From assembly GCF_048544455.1 (NCBI RefSeq), contig NC_133529.1:53191401-53255400 (forward strand): 64,000 nt of DNA. Direction: 5' to 3'. Source of the DNA: Silene latifolia. Taxonomy: Eukaryota > Streptophyta > Magnoliopsida > Caryophyllales > Caryophyllaceae. How positions within the stretch are numbered: position 1 is the first letter of the stretch; every line of letters begins with the position of its first letter. The translations under genes and the position numbers were made by a program. Below, piece by piece: positions 48,069 to 58,962 of this stretch. The notes under the pieces are model-generated. The model saw nothing but the letters and a program-made list of their open reading frames with translations. It was not told where the DNA came from and made no database searches.

Positions 48069-50285
48069 AACTTCCCCAAACCGAACCCTTGCTTGTCCCC
48101 AAGCAAGAACTAGACTCGATCTAATTACCTAATGGAACGAGTTCAATCTCAGAGCGAAATGCAACATGTAAAGCCTAAACCAATTTAATGCAATAACCAA
48201 CAATTAATTAGCAATGTGAATCATGCAAACGAGTTATGGAGTCGTTAAAAACTGCCGAACCGTTAACCATAGAGACTTATCAAATCGGACTCTCACGGGT
48301 CGCTCATATCACACATAAGCACAGGTGAATATATAGGAGAATAGGAAGAATTCATTTTGTAAAGACTCTCACATAACTGCGACCTATGAAGACATGCCAG
48401 CAATAAAATATGAAAATGATCTCTATGACCGTACATATGCATTCCAACCAAACAGATGACCAATGACGCATGCCGAGGTATATATGGGATATGTGAGGTA
48501 TGGGTAAGAAGAGGCAAAGATAATTATGGAAAAGTGGAAGTACAGGTGATCAAGCTAGTACCAGAACGGAACCATATGGCAACATCCAACTTCTTGCTCA
48601 AAAACAAATGGAACGGTGCTACAACAAGCACAAAACTCACAATCTCCAAAATACTAAATCAATAAACTCCCCATAGGATATGAATGAATCATGGGAGCAA
48701 AAATCGCCAAATAAAAAAGACTGAATCATGCGAATTGATTTTTCCTTTTTCTTTCTTTCGAACTCCAGTCGATCGACCTATTGGGGCAGTCGATCGACTG
48801 CTGAAACAGTACAAAACTCTTTTTATCTTCTTTTTCGAATCATTTTTCTTTTTTCTTTTTTTTTTCTCTATTTCCTTTCTTTCATTTTCCAATCATCATC
48901 TCAACATGAGCGTATGCCACCAAAAACGTAGTAACAATCCCAACAACTAAACTACTAGCTTGACAAAGGACAGGCTAAATGTAGGATGTAGTTAACGGGA
49001 CAAAAAGGCTATTTTTGGCAGTGTGGAGCTTATGGGTAAAATAAGAAAAGGGAACCTCTACCACATGTGTCAACTAACCACAGACCGAATGCATACAGGT
49101 ATTTAAGTAGATCAAGTTCATATTTATGCAAATTAAGGAAACATGCCTCGTAAGGAGTACTACTCACATTCCTAGATAAACCGGTCATGAATGTCACCAG
49201 TTATAGGCTCTAAATCTCAGAAATATGATGTAGGTTGCCAAAAATCTAAGTCAAGTCTCAAGTTCAGCAAATAATTAACGAAAACTCGTAGATATGCATA
49301 TAATTCTACTAATAACATGTTAATCAAGCAAGGCTTAGGCAAAACAGGTGCAAAATGCAATATCATCCTTGAAATATTACCATTCCGCCTCGACCTATAT
49401 GCTAAAATAAACGTGCATTTTTCGAAATTTTTGAAATTTTTCAATTTTTGTATTTTGTATATGTGAGAAATGAAATAAACAATGCAAGGCAGAACTGTAA
49501 ACGTGAATGCAAGCAAATGATATGCGACGCAAAACCCTTCCCCAAACCAAATTGCACAATGTCCCCATTGTGCAAAATCATGTAATGAAATAAAAGGAAA
49601 ACGGGAATTTGCGAGAAAATGAAGTAAAATAAAATGACATGAAGTAGAGAAATCAGGAACTCACAAGACTTTAAGCGCAGCAAAGGAAACCTCCCCAAAC
49701 CAGCGTGAGCTAGGAGGTTTCAGTAGCTAGCAGTGCTACCAATAAGTACCTGAAAGACAGAAAATACCACGCATAAGACTGAGAGAAATAATTTTGAGGC
49801 GGTAAAATCGTGCATAAATGAGAAAATTAGAAGAAATAAATAATATGACGGAAAGTAAAGCGGAGTAGAAAACTCCCTTAAGTCCGCATATCGACCAAAC
49901 ACAGCAGGGGAGAGGTCGTGAACAGGTACAGCAGTGTCTTCGGTCGATCGACCACTTAACCCAGTCGATCGACCAGGTAGACATGAACAGTAACGCCTGG
50001 AACCTGTAGATCAGTCGATCGACTACTGGAGCCGGTCGATCGACTGGAAACACTGCTGCAACCTCTTATTTCTTCGTATTTACTCAATGATTCGAGCTAA
50101 CAAGCTCTAAAAACATGCAAGTGCACAATAATACGCGCCTAAAATTGCGCAAAACCCAAAACAAGGTCTAAAGTACTTAAAAATCCTAAACAAATAAAAT
50201 AAAAGAGAAGTTTCGCGCACACAAAAGCAATAAAAATTGTCTTAACAAAAGCAAATAAAATGAAGTTTATAAAGAGCTCGATCAA
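48069..50285 (-). other. Noncoding interior of Athila-A downstream of gag-pro
   Basis: Where RT, RNase H and integrase should be there is AT-rich sequence without motifs. A palindrome pair lies at 48768/48789 and a quartet at 49943/49964 and 50014/50035. Open frames over the palindromes read as short VDRP-type or RST-type repeats and are by-products. Confidence 0.7.
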
Positions 50286-50825
50286 CTAATAGTTGATCAA
50301 GAAGGACCACGGTATGGCCCACTTCGTCGGCTTCTGGCTACTAGAGGTAGCCTCAATGGTGCTTATCTTAGCAGCTGCACCCTTCTCAGCTTCCATGTCT
50401 GTATGGCTCAACGGATCAATAGTCTCATCATCTCCCCAATCAATGACCTCTTCGGGCTTGTCAGAATCCAAATCAGACTCTCTGGCTTTAACCGGCTCGT
50501 CATCAACTACCTCATCAATTCCATAGCTCAGGCAACCAAGACCTCCTCTTTGAATGATCGGCTTCTTTGCAGCGGAAGCAACAAGCGGCTCGCCCTTCCC
50601 CAAACCAGCTCCTGCAATGTCTAAAACAACAGATTCTTCCTCCTTCTTGCTCCCAGTTTGGGGCGGAGGGGTTAACACATAAGTAGTAATAGAGACAGGT
50701 AATTCAGGAAGCACAAAGTACGCTTTCTTTTCAGAAACCGTATTACAAGTCACAGGCCACATGGGGTCCTTTTTCTTAGCCGGTTGGGCAAAGACAATAG
50801 AATGCTTGCCCACTTTGAAAGTCAA
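50286..50825 (-). pseudogene. C-terminal extension of the Athila-A gag-pro polyprotein
   Basis: A 179-codon frame follows the protease in a different phase. Its first residues (TFKVGKHSIVF) fit the segment just after the retroviral-type protease in Athila polyproteins. The rest is acidic and shows no RT motif. It ends at SFLINY. A frameshift near 50850 separates it from the protease frame. Confidence 0.6.
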
Positions 50826-50842
50826 GGTCCCTAGACCGACAT

Positions 50843-51733
50843 CTATGATCGCACCAAGAAGTGTGCGAGAAATGGCCTACCCAAAATAATGGGTATATGA
50901 GCATCCTCAGGCATGTCAAGTACAACAAAGTCGACGGGGAAAAAGAACTTCCCTATTTGGACAGGAATGTCCTCTAAGACCCCTATTGGCTGGACCGCAG
51001 ATCGGTCAGCCATCTGAACTGTCATGTCTGTCACCGCGAACCTAGTCAATTTAAGCTTCCTAGCTAGACTCAAGGGCATGACACTTATGCTGGCTCCTAG
51101 ATCACATAAGGCTTTCTCAATAGGAAAGGTGCCAATATTACACGGAACAGAAAAACTTCCCGGGTCTTCTAGCTTAGGGGGTGCAGTGTGAGATAAATAG
51201 GAGCATGACTCCTCAGTGAGTGCTACAGTGTGCACTGTTTCAAGTGACTTTTTCTTTGACAATAATTGTTTCATGAACTTAGTATATGCAGGCACTTGAT
51301 TGACCAACTCGAGAAAAGGAACTTGTACATTCAGACTACGAATAACTTTTTCAAATTTACTGAAAGATACCTGTTCCTTCGTCGGCACGAGTCTCTCCGG
51401 ATATGGGGCTGTAAGAAGTACCTTAGCCCTCTCCTCTAAGTTGCGCATGCCGGCATCCGTGGACTTAGGCTGGAAGTCCGTCACCTTCTCCTTGTTGAAA
51501 CTTGACCCTTCTTCAGACCGTCTCAAATGTGAGCCATTAACCGTCATTGGGTCAAACTTCGGAACCGGGACTGACCCATCAGCTCTCGGGTCTGGTCCTA
51601 ACACCTTCGGAGTTGTCGAACCCCGGAACAAATGGTCTCTCAAATTGTCGGGCATTGAAGGACGAAATTCCTCGCTATCAGCAGTGACCTTGGTCGATCG
51701 ACCACTGTCCTCAGTCGATCGACCGTTATGCAC
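50843..51733 (-). pseudogene. Athila-A aspartic protease region
   Basis: A 296-codon frame. The Athila linker (PYPERLVP, FSKFEKVIRSL, PFLELVNQVPAYTKFMK) is followed by the protease with the active-site-like CDLGASISVMP and the flap/IILGRPFLA block. The usual catalytic D-T/S-G is D-L-G here, as commonly written in Athila proteases. It overlaps the end of the gag frame in another phase, so gag and protease are separated by a frameshift exactly where the palindrome quartet 51693-51793 lies. The frame ends just after GRPFLA because of a second shift. Confidence 0.8.
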
Positions 51734-53363
51734 GATTCGAGCTCCTCAGAACCCGTATGTCGGTCGATCGACAAGGGTGTATCAGTCGATCGACTGATAT
51801 ACCTGGTAGACGGCTGTTTCTTTGATTTATTCGTTGAAGCTTTCTTTTGACTTGTTTCCGGCTCATCTTTTTCAACAGCGTCCTCGACCATGGCAGGACC
51901 CTCAAGGGTGGACCCGCTCCTCAAAGTGATGGCATTTAAGGTATCCTTTTGGTCAGTTTGGGTCGGCAAGTGTCCCGGAGCTCGAGTGTTACTTTTGCTA
52001 GCCAATTGAGCAATTTGGCTTTCTAGTAGCTTCATCCCAGCCTCTCTTGCTTGGGACTCCTTTACCAACAAGTTCTTAAGCTCGGAAAATTTGAACTGCG
52101 ATTGTTTCGCTTTGCGCACATAGGGAGATTTCTGATATTGTTGTTGCTTTTGATGAGGAGGTACATAAGGTTGCTGCTGCGGCGGAGGTTGAGTTGGATT
52201 CAGGACATTTTGGCTCCTCCAACTCAAGTTGGGATGAACATTAGGCTCATAGTAGGTGTTTGTCTGCCTATAATGTTGAAAGGCAGCGCAAGACTCGAAG
52301 GGACTAGGACAATTCTTCGAAACATGTCCCTCAGCTCCGCACCTCTCACAGACGAAAGGACCGTCTGAAACAGCATTGACATGGTACATCCCTCCTTTTG
52401 AAGCTCCTCCTAGTTCATATTTGTCAAACCTTGCAGTGAGGGCTTCCAGTGCAGCAACAGAGGAAGATTCAGCAGCTCTCCTCTGGTTTCCTCTTGAATT
52501 TTCATACTCAGCCTTGTGGGTAGCTAGATCGTCAATGATCTTCCACCCCTTGGTTGCTCCCAAATTCTCAGCAAATCGGCCATTGGCTGCAGCATCCAAA
52601 ATGGCCCTCTGATCGTCGTACAACCCATTATAGAAATGATTGCACAAGCTCCATTTTTCGAACCCATGGTGCGGTATGGTTCGCACCAACTTCTTAAAAC
52701 GGACCCATGCTTTGTGGAAATTCTCATCCGGCCCTTGTTTAAAGCCCGTAATTTGAGCTCTAATAGCAATCGTCCTTGAAGCAGAAAAGTACTTCTTGTA
52801 GAATGCCAATGCCAAGGAATTCCAGTCGGTGATCCCATGAACGGCTCGGTCCAGATCTCTATACCATTCCCTTGCAGCATCACGAAGGGAGAAGATGAAC
52901 ATGGTCTCCTTGATCTGGTCTTAGGTCACGCCAACTGGTGGGGGTATGGAACAGCAGTAGTCAATAAAGGTCTCCATATGTTTAGCTGCATCTTCATTTG
53001 CAGCTCCCCCGAACTGGTTTTTCTCAACCATGCTAATGTATGAAGGCTTTGGTTCGAACTTCCGACAACTCGGTAATTCGAACCCCTTATATAAGTTTTC
53101 AATTTGTCGGCTCGCTAATGACTAGCTATACTTGCTTCCTCGGCCATGTCTGGAATTTCTGGAGAAGTAACTGTCTCGGCTGAAGAAGTGGAAACGGGAG
53201 AAGACGGTGGATTTTCCTCGAACAGCTCGTTCTCGTAAAAGCTAGAACGAGAACTAGGCTCTTCCTCTGACTGTTGGTCTTGAAATAATCTCCTCTTTGC
53301 GTGCAAGCTTCTTTCAATCTCAGGATTGAATGGTAGTAGTGGACCACCCTGCGACCTGCGCAT
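51640..53363 (-). pseudogene. Athila-A gag
   Basis: The N-terminal piece starts at 53363 (PLLPFNPEIE motif) and soon shifts frame (near 53115). The capsid part resumes in another phase, with an in-frame TAA at 52921-52923. From 52902 it stays open for 420 codons. That part has the retrotransposon gag core (AAREWYRDL, HKAWVRFKKL, HFYNGL) and one zinc knuckle CERCGAEGHVSKNC. A Pro/Gln-rich spacer follows, ending in the palindrome region. At least one frameshift and one stop break it. Gag would form virus-like particles in the cytoplasm in an intact relative. Confidence 0.85.
51693..51793. repeat. GTCGATCGAC quartet inside the gag-protease linker
   Basis: Units start at 51693, 51714, 51763 and 51784: two pairs each exactly 21 bp apart, pair starts 70 bp apart. 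Quartets of the same design are at 47683-47785 and 49943-50044. In the gag frame the array reads as RSTD- and VDR-type residues. Confidence 0.92.
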
Positions 53364-53467
53364 AAGAAGAAACTACAAACAAAATATAAGAAAAGTTTAA
53401 GGAACGGATGTTCCTTAAACTAAGAAAGACTAAATTAAAGCAACTAAAAATTAGAACTATTGCGTCC

Positions 53468-53487
53468 CCGGCAACGGCGCCAAAATT
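53468..53487 (-). other. Primer binding site of Athila-A
   Basis: The minus strand reads TGGCGCCGTTGCCGGGGA, four bases after the LTR end. This tRNA-Asp-type site is the classic Athila one. Confidence 0.85.
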
Positions 53488-54982
53488 TGATACCCGTCGT
53501 TGTGAGTACCAAAAATAAAATTTATAATTCCTATTAAAACTAACCTAGGCTAGTGGTAACAGGGTCGAACCACAAGGAGGCAGACGTAATTTCTAGCTGT
53601 CTAATAAAAGTCTAAGGTAACAATTGTGGGGGTTGATTTGATTTGATCTAAGACTAAGAATGAATAAAGACAATAAACTAAAAAGACGGATTTAATAGAT
53701 AAAGAAGGGGTACTAGGATGGTCAGTTCATTATAGCTTCGGCGGCAGCAAACTAAGTCGGTCTAATTCAAACACATGTGAGGCGGGAAATAAAGAGGTCC
53801 TCTCGGTCCACTCTTAACAGACAGCATCTTTCGATCTCGCTAAAGGTCCCTAATATCACTAATACTAACTTTCGTCCTGAAAAGTGACTAACGGTCTAAA
53901 CTATACCTATCTTTCGATCTCAGCACAGTTTAGTCGATTTAATTGATGGTCTAACAACTTCCCCTATCTTTCGATCTAATGGGTCAGTCACAAATTAGGT
54001 ATCTAACTGGTCGCATGCATTCGATTCGTTAAATACAACATTAAAACAATTAAAACGAGAATAAAACCCCACGAGGTCAGTCGATCGACCAAGAATGTCA
54101 GTCGATCGACTGACACGCGAATCAGTCCACGTTCAATCTATTGCCGCCTATGCCATAAATCGCCTACATCCTAATACAAACTATTTAGCTACTCATACCT
54201 ATGATGATAACAACAATAAAACTCATAAAGATTACTGAATTCATGCTTAAAGTAGATAACAAATAGCGATAAAACGATAATTGGCTTTTGGGATACTAAC
54301 TAGCAAATCTATTCTAACAGCGAAAATAAAGATGACTAAATAATAGGGCCGAAGAGTACCGAGTTGCAGAGGAAAGATTAGGCAAAAACAAAGATCCAAT
54401 GCTTAACAATAGTCCCAAACCCTAACTATGATATTCTAAAAACTCAATGTAAACTTCCTGATAATAAAACTTGATGATAAACTAGGTATTCTCAGTTACG
54501 TTATATAGAAAGTATACGTAACAATTATTCCAAAACCTAAACTTAATGGGCTTCAAGTTTCTCGGTCTTTTAATTCTCGTCTGGAACAGCAGTGTGGTCG
54601 ATCGACTAGGCGTGGTGGTCGATCGACTGGCATAGCAATGAACAGTAGCTTCTGTAACCCGATAGTTGGTCGATCGACTAAGGGAGGTGGTCGGTCGACT
54701 GCTTGAGCTGCTACTTGACTCTTATAAACTCGTGGATTTATCTTTTGGGCCTTGAAATGCGCACCAAGCTCGTTCCTTAAGCAAATACTTCTCGTCACAT
54801 GCAATGCAGGATACTCGGGGACGGATTTAGCTCGATTTCCGCTGGATTCTTCACATTTCTGCAATAATGTACAAAACACGGAAGTGGATGGAAATAGGGA
54901 GAAATGTAGCATAAACTACATGAATGAGCTCTGAAATGCGTGTAAAATGGGATGTAAAACATCATATAAAAGGCACGCATCA
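53488..54982 (-). repeat. 5' LTR of Athila-A
   Basis: Upstream LTR in the element's own orientation, followed by the primer site. TATA-like CTATATAA (minus strand) at 54501-54508. Same palindrome content as the other LTR. Nearly identical to 46574-48068. Confidence 0.93.
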
Positions 54983-56174
54983 GTCACCAACACGAAATCA
55001 TCCTTGGTTCTATATACCATGCCGGATTTTAACCCGGGTACGATGATGAGTAACGACTAATTACATTCAAAATGGACTTAAAACAATTAGTCCATAATCA
55101 TTTTCAAAACTATTCATGTCAAGCTTGTCAAAATCGAACCCGACATCGAATATTATCAAACAATGATGATTATTCGAGTCTAGTTCCCCAAATCAACAAA
55201 TGCGGTTTAAACGACCCTTTCAAAATCAAACCGGGTCCAAATACCCATTTTCAACACGTTTTATAACGTTTTCTAAATAGCCAGAACACGGCATACAGCC
55301 GTTGGCTAACCCGCGCCTCAAGCAGGCCTTTTCTTTCTCATTTTCAAAACCAGAGGGAGGCCCCTTACACCGCCGGCTGGCTCGCGCCTCTTATAGCCGT
55401 CTGGTACAGGGCCTGTTCCCTTCCAGCATTAGTCTCGGACGATCCCGACTCCGGCTAACCCGGATATAGGACGGATCAGATGACTATTCAAACCATATTT
55501 GCCAAATGCCTTACTAAGACAAATGGATCATGTTATGCACCCTAAACCTAATACGGTAAATGGATGTTTAATTTCCGTCTTGCATGCAAATCAATCATTA
55601 ATCCAACTCAACATCTTATACTTGATACTTGGATTAAATCAACCGACTTAGAAAGCTCTCACATGTTAGGTTTAAATTATTGGATGCGCATTCATGCATT
55701 TAAACCGTTTTATCAACTTTTACATTCAACCAACCAAGATCGATCAGTAGAGGCCGCTAAACGCGGGCGGGATTAGGTGTCTGATTAAAGGGCTTCCCAA
55801 TACGTACCTTCACCTCTTACTCAGAAACTTTGGATATTGGACGACCTTATCCAGGGTGTACGAGAGTCATTCTAGAGATAGGATGCTAAAGAGAGACGAT
55901 TTCCTTATCTTTAGTACCTATGTCAAAACGCTGCTTTGTGCTTCGATTTGACCGAGGTATAAAGTGGAATTCGAACGGGTTCCAGGCATCCCACAAATGC
56001 TTGGTGGCGACTCCGAACATCTCTAATCGTTTCGAGACCCTTACCGAGACGAAACCGACCGATCTAAAACGATCCGGTCGAAAGCACCTTTACGCCGCCG
56101 AGCGTGGCTTTCAAAAAGACCGCTGCCGTTGTCCACAGATCGGCTGGGCATACGCAGGTGGGCCCATGTCCACA

Positions 56175-57570
56175 GATTGGCGACTCCGTTGAGGATAACT
56201 AGGACACTTACGTCTTTGTGATCCCTAGATGGTGAGACTCGAACGAGGTCTTGGTTGGAATGCATTAATTGATATTACGGTCACGGTCGGGTTCCTTGTC
56301 CGGGCCCACAACCTAACCCTTTTCGACCAATTGGCTCCTCTCGTCGGCATGAGTTTTCTCATCCCCGCGGTTCGAATCCCGATTGAGTCAAGCATACCAT
56401 TGACGTTACACATTTCTGTTTCGTCAAAGAGCTTTCATCACTTTCGAGCACGAGGCTAGGGCACCCTCCTTACAAATTTTGTTTAGATTGGTATCCTTCT
56501 CGCAAATCGGGGTTTGATTGCTTGGTGTGTGACCCACCCTTTTAAGCCAAAACCCGTGTCAGCATGATGCATAATATAATGAAACTGTGAGTGCTTATGT
56601 GCTACTTGATCATAAGTCCTTCCGTGTCATTTTGCAAACTTTCAAAACACCTTTTTGCGCCGTTATAATGGCCATTTCAAACCTCGGTCTTTTGCCGACC
56701 GATGCACGCCTTTCTAGGCCGTCGTAATGACGATTTTCAAACCCGGTTTTGCATAACCATTTCAACACGCCTTTCTAGGCCGTCGTAATGACGATTTTCA
56801 AACTCGGTTTTGTATAACCATTCCAACACGCCTTTCTAGGCCATCGTAATGACGATTTTCAAACCCGGTTTTGGATAACCATTTCAAACCACCTTTTTAC
56901 GCCTTTATAATCGCCGCGTCTAGACACGGATTTTAACCCGTTTCGCGCCGACAATGGCTCTTTCAAAACCCGAGAAAAGCACACACTCTTTTCTCGAGAC
57001 ACTTTCGGGATCCCGAGGACCATGCACCGTCCCCGAGACCTTTTCAAACATTTCAAACTCGATTTTCAAAATATACAATTTTGAATTTCAAAACCGTCTT
57101 GGGAAGCAACACACCGTTTTCCGAGCCGGCTCACACTCAAACCGTCTTTTGCAAATAAACTTAAGACAACCATTTTCAACTGATCGACTTGCGGAGATTT
57201 CTATCTTCGGAAGCCGCCCTTTAAAGCGACAAATGAATCTTTTTGAAAATTCCTATTTTCGAAAACTTCAGTCCACCATTCCAATTCCGCCTCGTGTCTA
57301 TCGAGTCAAAGCAAACGTACTTATGGGTCTTTACTTATGAGTCGTCTCGCCACGAGACCCGTCCAATGGCGTCACGCCGTCATGTTGGACTCGTGTCAAA
57401 GGTTCGGTCAAACACCGTCACGTCACAAATCGAGTCAGCACCGAGGGACCACACACGGTCACCTCGTCTTGTTGAGTCGATCTTGGTCTCGTCCTCTGTG
57501 TTGTCTGCGTTCAGTCTTGGAACCGTGTCGGATTGAGTTGTAATGTGAGCCGTTTTTCTGCCTCAGAGCC
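56175..57570 (+). other. Tat-2 primer site and untranslated leader
   Basis: The primer site TGGCGACTCCGTTGAGGA starts at about 56178, two or three bases after the LTR. The leader has no supported gene. It contains a 61-bp tandem repeat (56645-56930) and ends at the gag ATG at 57571. Confidence 0.75.
56645..56930 (+). repeat. 61-bp tandem repeat in the Tat-2 leader
   Basis: Three good copies of CACGCCTTTCTAGGCCGTCG plus ACGATTTTCAAACCCGG start at 56705, 56766 and 56827, with diverged half-copies on both sides. Confidence 0.9.
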
Positions 57571-58962
57571 ATGGCCCCGTCTTCAGCTTCGTCCAACAAC
57601 AACAATGATAACAACAGAGATGTCACAACTGATCAGCTAGCCAGCCTACTTACCGCTCTTAAGGTCACCCTGGATCGCGTCGAGACTCGTATCGACGCCC
57701 TGAAAAATAAGGAAATTGGAGAACATAATACCCCACCTCTGACTGAGACTGAAAAGAGGCTGAAACTCTTGGAAGAGAAACTCCTAGCCCGGGGTAACAA
57801 CATCCACCTTGAAAATAACCGAAGGTTCGAACCTGTTGGGGACCAGTTACCTGACAACTTCACCCTGACTGATGTGCCTAAATTCAAGGGAGTGGAGGAC
57901 TCACTCAACCACATCCGTGCTTTCAAAGACTACATGGCCATTAAGGGGGTCAAACAGAAACTTTTTACCAGGATCTTCCCATCCTCTTTGGAGCCGATAC
58001 CTCGCCAATGGTACTACTCCTTGGACCCGAAGAACCTTACCACTTGGGATGAGATCGCAGTTGAGTTTGCCAAACAGTATGCCGACAATGTCGAGATCCA
58101 GGCCAACACCCGTACTCTCGAGGTGTTAACCCAAAACGACAAAGAGGGTTTCACTGAGTTCCTAACCCGTTGGAGGAGGGTGAGTACTCAGTTGGTTAGT
58201 AAGCCGAGTGAATCAACTCTGGTGGAAAAATTTGTCAACAACCTCCGCCCGGTTTATGCCAACCTGCTGAGGTATCAGAACATCAAAACTTTTCAAGATC
58301 TGCAGATTCTGGGGACACGTATTGAGGACGACCTCCGAAAGGGTGTCTTAGCAAAGACCACAGGCAGGGGTTATCAAGGATCCACCTCAACCGGATCTCA
58401 CCCTTACGGTCAGACAAACAAGATTGATGAGGTCAACCTCGTCGAACCATCTGCCAAGAAAATTGAACGCCCCTAGAGAGTGTTCACCAACATAGGGTCA
58501 ACTTATGCAAGTGCCTTGAAAAGGCTCATGGACCAAGGGAAGCTACAACCGATCGGGCCCACCCCGGACCCGGCCGACGCCAAGAAATCCCGATTTTGGA
58601 ATCCCAATGCCTACTGCCAATATCATCGAGGGAAAGGGCATGATACCGAAAATTGCTTCAAACTCAAGCACCTCATTCAAGACATGATTGAGAAGGGAGA
58701 TTTGCCTATACCCCCACCAACTAAGCCAAACAACAAGACGAATCCTCTGGGAATTCACGCCATCTCTGACGATCAGCCGACCCTAGACTGCTCTCATCTC
58801 ATCTTGCCAATTGACGATGAGGTAAATGCTCTGGAAAAGGACCCTTCAGACGGAGTGTTCGTGTTCAGTGCTGCCACTATGCTCACTATGTTTCAGCAAG
58901 TTGAGGAGGCCATTGCCAGCCTCTCTGAGAGAATCACCCGACTCGACGACGCCTACCGTTGA
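57571..58962 (+). pseudogene. Tat-2 gag
   Basis: ATG at 57571 opens a frame with a coiled-coil-prone N-terminus (residues 15-75). The retrotransposon gag core follows (residues about 100-230: PKFKGVEDSLNHI, RQWYYSL, FVNNLRP), then a Tat-type zinc knuckle CQYHRGKGHDTENC. An in-frame TAG at 58474-58476 splits it, and the frame ends at TGA 58960-58962. Both stops are one C-to-T change from a sense codon (Gln and Arg). After the TGA the same phase continues into the protease, so gag and pro were probably one reading frame. Confidence 0.88.

Larger units (their letters stand above)
46574..54982 (-). mobile_element. Complete Athila-like non-autonomous element, Athila-A
   Basis: The element is 8409 bp with identical-length LTRs (46574-48068 and 53488-54982, 1495 bp each), ends TGATACCCG..ACGCATCA on the plus strand, and a perfect 5-bp duplication GTCAC (46569-46573 and 54983-54987). 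It reads on the minus strand: primer site, gag, protease, then 2.2 kb of noncoding sequence. RT, RNase H and integrase are absent. By eye the two LTRs differ at about 11 positions, mostly transitions, so the insertion is recent. It sits inside the Tat-2 LTR. Confidence 0.95.
45302..56174 (+). mobile_element. 5' LTR of Tat-2, split by Athila-A
   Basis: It starts TGTAGATACCCAGTATCTGC at 45302 and ends GTCCACA at 56174. Taking out Athila-A and one 5-bp duplication leaves 2459 bp, almost identical in length to the Tat-1 LTR. TATAAATA at 45815-45822 is the likely U3 TATA box. It is followed after two bases by a TGGCGACTCCGTTGAGGA-type primer site, as in Ogre/Retand elements (tRNA-Arg type). Confidence 0.9.

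Noticed and set aside
48689..48950. Phe- and Lys-rich frames on both strands
   Set aside because: They come from a T-rich simple stretch next to a palindrome pair.
56360..56385. GGTTCGAATCCCG resembling a tRNA T-arm
   Set aside because: The T-stem does not pair and no acceptor or anticodon arm can be built around it. It is Tat-2 leader sequence.
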